Of a stretch of 64,000 bases of DNA, positions 57,201 to 64,000 are shown piece by piece. Position 1 is the stretch's first letter. Every line of letters starts with the position of its first letter. Under the pieces are notes generated by a model, which saw nothing but the letters and a program-made list of their open reading frames with translations, was not told the DNA's origin and did not search any database. A program made the position numbers and the translations under genes. The stretch spans positions 1-64,000 of the forward strand of contig JAFPZK010000029.1 in assembly GCA_017417315.1 (NCBI GenBank), given 5' to 3'. This DNA comes from Bacteroidales bacterium. Lineage in GTDB: Bacteria; Bacteroidota; Bacteroidia; Bacteroidales; UBA3824.

Positions 57201-60077
57201 TCTTCCAAGAACATCAATCCGTATGTTTTCTATGAAAATTCTATTGACCAAAATCTCAGAAATAACATCAAAATCTCCCGTATCAACACCACTACCGTTG
57301 GCAAACAATCCGTCATTGTATCATACAATGACTTGACCGACAATTATGAAGTTACTGTGTCAGATTTGGGCAAATGCGCCTACCGGCATCTCGAAGACGA
57401 CGGCACGCTTAGATTTTACTATGGCAACTATAAACAAGGCGCAGGATACATCGGCTCTCACGGTGCAAGTTGGGGTGGCATAGACGATCAACGTGTTACA
57501 AAAGCCGTTTTTGACGAATCGTTCAAAGACTTCAAACCTACCAACTGTCAAAAGTTTTTGGGCTATCTGCCTCACTTGTCAGAAATTGTGGATATGGACA
57601 AGTACCTAAATACCGAAGACGTAGTCAATATGAATTATATGTTCAATTCACCCTCTCTCACAACTTTGGATTTAAGTGCTTTCGATACAAGGAAGGTCAA
57701 GGAAATGCAGTGTATGTTCAATTGTTGGGGGTCATCTAATCTGACTACTATTTATGTAGGCGACAAGTGGAGTACCGAAAATGTTACCAACGATTTCTTT
57801 ATGTTCGGCTACACCCCCAACCTTGTAGGAGAAAAAGGTTCTAAATGTGATGGCTTATACGGAAAATCTTACGCCCATGTGGACGGCGGTGCAGATAATC
57901 CCGGATTTTTCACAACGATTGCTCCCGTATCAATCGAAATCACCGACACTCCAAAGAGAGAATATTTGGAAGGCGAAGACTTTTCTACTGTCGGCGGTAC
58001 ATTTACCGTTACATACAACAGTGGTCGCAAACAAAACATGGAACTTGCAAAAGCCACTATCTCCGGCTACGACCCAGCAAAACTCGGCGAGCAGACCATC
58101 ACGGTAACTTACGGCGATTTTTCGGCAACATTTACCGTTACCGTAATCGAAAAATCAATCACTTCAATCAAAGTTACCGCTCCGAAAAATCTTGAAGTTA
58201 TTGAAGGCACTGACCTTAATTTGACCGGCGGAAAAATCACAATCACTTACAACAACCAAACAACCGAAGAGGTTGCTTTGACGGATAAAGATGTTAAACT
58301 TTCTGAGTTCGACAATACGAAGTTGGAAGAACAAACCATCACCGTAACTTATAAAGAAGAGTTTACGGACGAGTTTAAAGTTACCGTTGTTGCAAAATCA
58401 GTTGCTTCAATCCGCGTAACTAAACAGCCCGAAAAACTCACTTACAAAAAAGGTGAAAACCTCAGCGTTGACGACGGCGAAATCACCGTTACTTACAACA
58501 ATAACACAACCGAAGTACTCTCTTTCAAAGCCGAAGGCGTAACAATCGCCGAACTTGACAACACAAAACTCGGCGACCAAAGCATAAAAGTTACGTATTC
58601 TGAAAAGTCAACGTACTTTACCGTTAATGTTGTTCCCGACAAGGAAATTTCAAAAATCGAAGTTTCAAAACTTCCGAAAACAGAATATTTTGTCGGCGAT
58701 GATTTTGATATTTCAGACGGAGAGTTAACAATCACTTACGATGATGATTCAAAAGAAACAGTAAAACTTTCACTTGCAAAAGTTTCGGGTTTTGATTCTG
58801 AAACATCAAGCACTCAGACAATAAAAGTTGCTTATCTTGAAAAAGAAACTTCGTTTGAGGTTGAAGTAAAAGCAATAGTACTTGAAAAAATTGCGGTTTA
58901 CGCTATGCCGACCAAAGTTGAATATCTTGAAGGCGAAGAATTTTCAGCAGAGGGCGGCGAATTTGTGGCGTATTACAACAACAATTCAACCGACACTTTG
59001 TCGCTTGACAAAGCAACCGTTACGGGTTTTGATAATACAAAAATCGGTGAACAAACTTTAAAAATTTCTTTCAACGAAAAAACGGCAGAAATAACAGTTA
59101 CCGTCAGCGCAAAACCAGAACCCGAACCTGAGCCGGAACCCGAACCTGAACCAGAACCAGAACCAGAACCCGTTGTTGAAAATCCGTATACAAAACCCGA
59201 ACTCAAAGACGGTTTCTATCAGATTTCCTCTGCGGAAGAACTTCTTTGGTTTGTATTTGACGTTAACAGCGGCGATACAAAAGCAAATGCGGCTTTGACT
59301 GAGGACATTGTTATAAACCAAGATTGTTTGGAGCGTGTAATTAAACTTTTGGGCATTTCAAAAGCGGACGGCGATTTAACCGTTTGGGAACCTATCGGAA
59401 CAAAAGACAATGCTTTCAGCGGTATTTTTGACGGCAAAGGACACACTATCAGCGGACTTTTCATCAACGATAATCAGAAAAATAACGTCGGCATGTTCGG
59501 TGCAACGACTTCCGAAGCCGTTATAAAAAATCTCGGCATTGTTGACTCTTACATTTCGGGCGGTGAAAACGTCGGCGCAATTTGCGGAAAATCAGAAGGT
59601 AAAATCGAAAACTGCTATTCTTTGTCAGAGGTTAAAGGTACTGAAAACGTCAGCGGCATAGCAGGAAAAGTTGAAACGGGTTCAACGGTTGAAAACTGCT
59701 ATTATTTAGCCGAGACCCCAAAAGCAGACGACCCGTGCGCAAAAACAGCTGCCGAGTTCAAATCAGGAGCAGTTGCAGAACTTCTTGCAAAAGGCGGTGG
59801 GGCTTGGAAAGACGTTAAAGAACTTCCGGGCGTAGAATCAGTTGTTGACCCCGAAACGGCAACGGAAAACATCACGTTTTCAAGCGTAAAAATCTGGTCT
59901 TTTGAAAAGACAATTTTCGTTGAAAACGCAGCACAAGAAATCGTTATCGTTGACATAACGGGAAAAGTTATAAAGAGAATTGCTCCCGATACGGACAGAA
60001 TGGAAATTCAACTTCATAAAGGCGGAATTTACATCGTCAAAACAGGCGTTAAAACAAAGAAAGTTGTAATCAGATAA
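54272..60077 (+). CDS. Giant modular T9SS surface protein, frame broken by a G10 run (phase OFF)
   Basis: The body (54327-60077) reads open for about 1,915 codons, but the only good ATG (54272) is out of frame because of ten G at 54309-54318. In the ATG frame translation ends after 34 codons (TAA 54374-54376). With nine or twelve G the product starts MKNTPTKLYKFLRGGDLCLL and continues as a proper signal peptide into FTIATFLTFTS. Body modules: BspA/DUF285-type repeats (nt 54720-55090 and 57400-57910), three 'ELLWF..VNSG' plus GLUG-like beta-helix modules (55255-55900, 56125-56940, 59205-59800), Ig-like Big_3-type repeats (57090-57360 and about five at 57930-59120), a Pro-Glu repeat linker (59118-59172), and a C-terminal T9SS type A sorting domain (59875-60077, ending KTKKVVIR). 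It is probably an adhesin displayed on the cell surface. Confidence 0.88.
54309..54318 (+). repeat. Homopolymer (G)10 in signal-peptide codons
   Basis: Ten consecutive G directly after CTAA, between the ATG at 54272 and the long open frame. It is the only homopolymer G or C run of this length I found in an otherwise AT-rich window. Run lengths of 9 or 12 join the frames; 10 gives a 34-codon product, and 11 also meets an early stop. Confidence 0.95.
54790..55065 (+). repeat. Tandem 69-bp coding repeats in the surface protein
   Basis: Four consecutive 69-bp units coding for 23-residue repeats of the form MFxxCSSLTTLD(L/V)SNFKTxNVTxM. DNA identity between units is high, including AATTTCAAAAC and GAAAATGTTACG blocks, so copy number could change by recombination without shifting the frame. 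Confidence 0.85.
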
Positions 60078-60085
60078 ATTCAAAG

Positions 60086-60119
60086 AGGTTGCCGCAAAAA
60101 AATGCGGCAACCTTTTTTT
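60086..60119 (+). terminator. Terminator of the giant surface protein gene
   Basis: AGGTTGCCGCA and its complement (60086-60096, 60103-60113) around a 6-base loop, followed by seven T. Confidence 0.9.
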
Positions 60120-60163
60120 ATAAACTTAATATAAAATACAAAAACAACCTATACTTTTTTTAT

Positions 60164-60171
60164 TATCTTTG
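60164..60171 (+). promoter_or_regulatory. -7 box of the susC/susD pair
   Basis: TATCTTTG followed by CGCC; transcription would begin near 60178, so the start codon is the ATG at 60193 and not an upstream TTG inside the box. Confidence 0.55.
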
Positions 60172-60192
60172 CGCCATCAAATACAACGCAAT

Positions 60193-63100
60193 ATGAATTG
60201 TTTAAAAGTTTTGTCATTATGCTTTGCGACCGGTCTTTTTTTTACAACCGAAAAAACCGTTGCCGCACCACTTATCGAAGATATTCGTCAAACAACACCC
60301 GTCAGAGGCCATATAACCGACCTAAAAGGTGAACCTATCATCGGCGCAACTGTTTACATCAAAGGTACTACCATCGGAACAATTTCTGATTTTGAAGGCA
60401 ACTACGTCATCAATGCTCATGAATCGGGTACGCTCGTAATCTCTTGTGTCGGCTACATTACGCAAGAAATTTATTTTTCTCCGGGTCAGATAATTAACAT
60501 TTCCTTAAAGGAAACCGAAGTTGACTTGGAAGAAGTCGTAGTCGTAGGCTACGGAGTTCAGAAAAAATCAGACGTTACGGGTTCGGTAACCTCCGTCAAA
60601 AACGAACGCCTTTCTAAACTGCCTGTTCAAAACGTCATGCAAGCGGTTCAGGGGTCTGCGGCAGGAATCACCGTTACGCAATCGTCCTCTATTCCGGGCG
60701 AAGAGCCTATAACGTTAATCCGAGGCCGAAACTCAATCAATGCCGGCACAAGTCCTTATATCGTCGTTGACGGTATTCCAATCAGCAAAAGCGGCGGTTC
60801 GCTAAACGACATCAATCCGGGCGATATAGAGTCTGTCGAAATATTAAAAGACGCTTCCGCAACCGCTATTTACGGTACTAACGGTGCTAACGGCGTTATC
60901 CTCGTTACCACAAAACAAGGCGTTTTGGGCAAACCGAAAGTTACTTACAACGGATATTTCGGCGTGGAAACTTTTGCTCACAAATTGGAGTTCTGCGACG
61001 GAGAACAAATGACACAACGTTACAGGGATTATGTCGCACGAAATCCGGAAGAAACTATGTTCAACGATTTTGTCAAAAACGAAGCAGAAGCCGCAAATCA
61101 AGCCGCCGGCATAGAAACCGACTGGCTTTATGATATGGTCTCTCAAACGGGTATCATTCAAGACCATAACGTTACCCTCAGCGGCGGTTTCGACAATATA
61201 CATTATTATATTTCAGGTGATTATATGAAACAAAGAGGTATTCTTAAAGGTTATAATTACCAAAGAGTTTCACTTAGGACTAACATCGATGCCGAGGTTA
61301 CTAATTACTTGAAAATCGGAACTAATTCGTATGTGGTATCTCACAACAAGGACGGCGGAAGGGTTAATCTGATGATGGCAGAGGCGATGAGCCCTTACGG
61401 ACAAGTTTACGAAGAGGACGGCTCTTACTGCATTTATCCTATGGCGAGCGAAAAATTATTTTGGAATCCGATGAAAGACATCAACGAAGACCATGAACGC
61501 CGCTCTTGGAATATCAATCTCAACGGCTTTGCGGAAATTGATTTCGGAAAAATGACGGACTTTTTAAGCGGTCTTACATATAAGTTAAATCTCGGATATT
61601 CGTATCTTCCGGAACGTAGTGCGTATTTTGCCGGCAAAGAACAAAATAATCTCAACGGCGGTTACGGTTATATTTTCAACGCCGAAACGCAGAGTTTCAC
61701 CGCTGAAAATATCGTCAGTTACAATAAGGACATTGAAAAACACCATTTTGACCTGACGCTTCTTTACGCCTCAGGCGGCAGAAAATATCTCAGCAACGAG
61801 GCAGCCGGCGAAAAATTCATCAACGAAGACCTTCTTTGGCACAATCTCGGAAGTGCTGAAACTCAAACCTCATCTTCGTATTCCGACAAATACAACACCG
61901 TGTCTCAAATGGGCAGGCTGAATTATTCGTTTGCAAGCCGTTACTTGTTTACTTTTACGGTAAGAAGAGACGGTTCGTCGGTTTTCGGCTCTGACAATAA
62001 ATTCGGCGTTTTCCCCTCTGTTGCAGTAGGTTGGAATATCGCTGACGAAAGTTTTATGGATAATTATTCCGACATTATCAACGCTTTGAAATTAAGACTT
62101 TCTTACGGAAAAGCGGGCAACGAGGCAATTTCGGTTTACAGAACAATCGGCAAAATGGATAACGGACTTCTCACAATGGACGGAAAACCGACTGCCGCAA
62201 TTTGGGCTAAAAACGAAATGGGAAACTCAGGACTTTCTTGGTAAACAACACGTACTTTTAACGTCGGCATTGACTTCGGTCTTTATCAAAATAAATTTAC
62301 GGGAACAATCGACGTTTACAAATCCAACACGACGGATTTGCTTTTGAACAGAAACCTTCCGAAAGTTTCGGGTTATAACAACGTTATGTCGAACATCGGC
62401 GAGACGGAAAACTTCGGTGTAGAATTTACACTCAACACTCATAATATTGACAAAACCAATTTTAAGTGGGCATCATCTTTTGTAATTTCAACAAACAAAA
62501 ACAAAATTGTTGACCTCTACGGCGACGGTATGGACGATATAGGCAACCGTTGGTTTATCGGCGAGCCGGTAGGTGTTGTTTACGATTACGAAATGGTCGG
62601 CATTTGGCAGGAAGACGAAATCGAAAGAGGCGAACATTTGAATTGGGATCCTGAGGCTAAGGCAGGCGACGTAAAACTCCGCGACGTAAACGGCGACGGC
62701 AAAATCACTCCCGAAAATGACAAAACAATTCAAGGACAGACAACGCCGAAATTTACTGCCGGCTTAACAAACACTTTCACGTATAAAGGCTTTACGTTAT
62801 CGGTTTTCATAACGACGGTTCAGGGGCTTAAACGCAACAATTCTCTTTTGGCGGCACGTTCCGATGAAATGGGGCGCAGAAACTTCACGACGGAAGTTGG
62901 TTATTGGACACCTGAAAACCGCAGTAACGAATATAGTTCTTTGTCGAAATCTGCAAACCGTAACGAATATAAATATCCCTCTGACGCAAGTTTTACCAGA
63001 ATCAAGGACGTAACATTCAGTTATACGTTTCCGCAAAGACTTTCTGACGCAATGCACTTGGGCGCGGTAACGCTTTACGCTACGGGCAGAAACATTTTGA

Positions 63101-63222
63101 CCTTTACGAAATGGAAAGGTTGGGACCCGGAGGCTGACATGGCTCAGCGCGGTTTCAGCAATTATGAAAAAAATTATCCTATGACTAAAAGCGTAGTTTT
63201 CGGAATGAACATAACTTTTTAA
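60193..63222 (+). pseudogene. SusC/RagA-family TonB-dependent transporter, interrupted by an in-frame TAA
   Basis: An outer-membrane TonB-dependent porin for oligosaccharide import, full length about 1,009 residues. Signal peptide MNCLKVLSLCFATGLFF, a carboxypeptidase-regulatory-like beta domain (VRGHITDLKGEPIIGATVYI), a TonB-box region (EEVVVVGYGVQKKSDVTGSV), the plug (SINAGTSPYIVVDGIP, IESVEILKDASATAIYGTNG) and the beta barrel. Codon 684 (62242-62244) is TAA, directly after LSW, where relatives have an LxWE-type block, consistent with one GAA-to-TAA change. The same frame continues intact for 325 codons to a normal barrel end (SVVFGMNITF). Without readthrough the product lacks about a third of the barrel. 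A partner susD follows after 11 bases. Confidence 0.9.
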
Positions 63223-63233
63223 TCAAGACTATT

Positions 63234-64000
63234 ATGAAAATACAAAAACTTATATATACCGCTGCCGCAGCCGCTTTGACGGTAAGTTCTTGCAGCAAAG
63301 ATTTTTTGGAAGAAAAAATGTATTCGTCGTATTCGGTTGACGTTAACGACGTTCCGGCAAAAATAATCGGACTTCACAGGCAGTTTGCCGCCCTTTGGGG
63401 TTGGTCAGACAGTCAGGGCTTTGTGGGCTGTTTTCAGGACGGAACGGACGTCGGCGCACCGGGTGATGTTCAGGGCGTTGAAATTCCGTTTTATCAATAC
63501 GCAACGTTAACTTCTGAAAATCCCGGCATAAATCATTTATGGAGTTCGCTTTATTCCATAATCAACAATGCCAACATCATAATTTCTACCGAAGGCGTTT
63601 TGCCGGCAGACAAAGCCGAAGCAGAATTTTTCAGAGCGTATTCTTATAATTTGTTGGTAACGTTATGGGGCAAAGTGCCGCTTGTTGTAGAAAACACGTC
63701 AACACCGAGAACCGATTACGTCAGAGAAGATATTGCAAAAATTGATGAATTGATAACCTCAGATTTGACAGATGCCGTCGCAAACCTCCCTGAGGTTGAC
63801 AAAACGGCAACTCAAAACCGTATCAATAAGGATTGCGCCCGCATACTTGCGGCTGAGGCATTTCTCAGAATGGGTAAAAACAAAGAAGCGGAAGATATTG
63901 TCTCGCCCGTAATTGACGAGGGACATTATAGTTTGATTCAGGAGCGTTACGGAAAATTTCTTTCGGATAACGGCGATTATTACAGCGATATGTTCCGTTG
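63234..64000 (+). CDS. SusD-family glycan-binding lipoprotein, 3' end cut by window edge
   Basis: The N-terminal 255 codons of a SusD/RagB-like outer-membrane lipoprotein that captures glycans and caps the SusC barrel. Signal and lipobox are MKIQKLIYTAAAAALTVSSC, then KDFLEEK, typical of the family start. LWSSLYSIINNANIII and AEFFRAYSYNLLVTLWGKVPLV are the TPR-like helices conserved in SusD proteins. It starts 11 bases after susC, so the two are co-transcribed. The target glycan is unknown; the accessory enzymes would lie beyond the right edge. Confidence 0.95.
   Translation, partial: MKIQKLIYTAAAAALTVSSCSKDFLEEKMYSSYSVDVNDVPAKIIGLHRQFAALWGWSDSQGFVGCFQDGTDVGAPGDVQGVEIPFYQYATLTSENPGINHLWSSLYSIINNANIIISTEGVLPADKAEAEFFRAYSYNLLVTLWGKVPLVVENTSTPRTDYVREDIAKIDELITSDLTDAVANLPEVDKTATQNRINKDCARILAAEAFLRMGKNKEAEDIVSPVIDEGHYSLIQERYGKFLSDNGDYYSDMFR

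Noticed and set aside
58973-59206. Reverse-strand frame with a Ser-Gly repeat
   Set aside because: It is the complement of the Pro-Glu repeat linker of the surface protein.

Overview
The window looks like a chromosomal stretch of a plant-polysaccharide-degrading member of the Bacteroidales (phylum Bacteroidota). The evidence is a SusC/SusD pair, a type IX secretion (T9SS) C-terminal sorting domain, the Bacteroidota promoter pattern TTTG-N19/20-TAnnTTTG in front of many genes, a histone-H1-like small protein, a DUF3467 gene next to rpoC, and type B ribosomal protein L31. No rRNA, CRISPR array, prophage or insertion sequence was seen. No gap between genes exceeds about 240 bases.

Layout. 1-17.8 kb is a mixed metabolic region: cellobiose phosphorylase (cut by the left edge), serB, two lipoproteins, malic enzyme, a chemoreceptor, an H1-like protein, lrgAB, a GH43 enzyme, dxs, a radical SAM protein, an M23/LysM peptidase and an Ala-rich lipoprotein. 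18-21.2 kb is a two-gene unit of an SGNH acetylesterase and a GH26 mannanase. 21.3-26.2 kb is rimP-nusA-infB with a hairpin in its leader. 26.2-31.2 kb is a GlmU-like sugar nucleotidyltransferase, lon, a NusG/UpxY-like factor and an alpha/beta hydrolase. 31.2-45.1 kb (minus strand) is the classic superoperon tRNA-Thr, tRNA-Tyr, tRNA-Gly, tRNA-Thr, tuf, tRNA-Trp, secE, nusG, rplK, rplA, rplJ, rplL, rpoB, rpoC and a DUF3467 gene, with rpmE behind it. 45.3-48.2 kb is xylB-xylA. 48.4-54.1 kb holds a MATE exporter, a cytidylate kinase-like protein, an MsbA-like ABC exporter and a GT-C-type membrane glycosyltransferase. 54.2-64 kb holds a giant modular T9SS surface protein and a SusC/SusD pair cut by the right edge.

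How it fits together. GH94, GH26, GH43, the acetylesterase and XylA/XylB point to growth on acetylated mannans or glucomannans, cellulose oligomers and pentose-containing hemicellulose. Outer-membrane capture would be by Sus-type complexes.

The most notable signal is in the last 10 kb. The giant surface protein has a run of ten G inside its signal-peptide codons. The run puts the only good start codon out of frame with the 1,900-codon body. One G fewer (or two more) restores a perfect signal peptide, so the gene looks phase-variable and OFF in this copy. Directly downstream, the SusC gene carries a single in-frame TAA where family members normally have a sense codon. Both lesions would have to be separated from sequencing error with reads. 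Other structure of interest: a triple 25-bp repeat nested in a 13-bp inverted repeat between tuf and tRNA-Trp, a terminator-like hairpin at the start of the rimP-nusA-infB mRNA, and an attenuator-like hairpin between rplL and rpoB.
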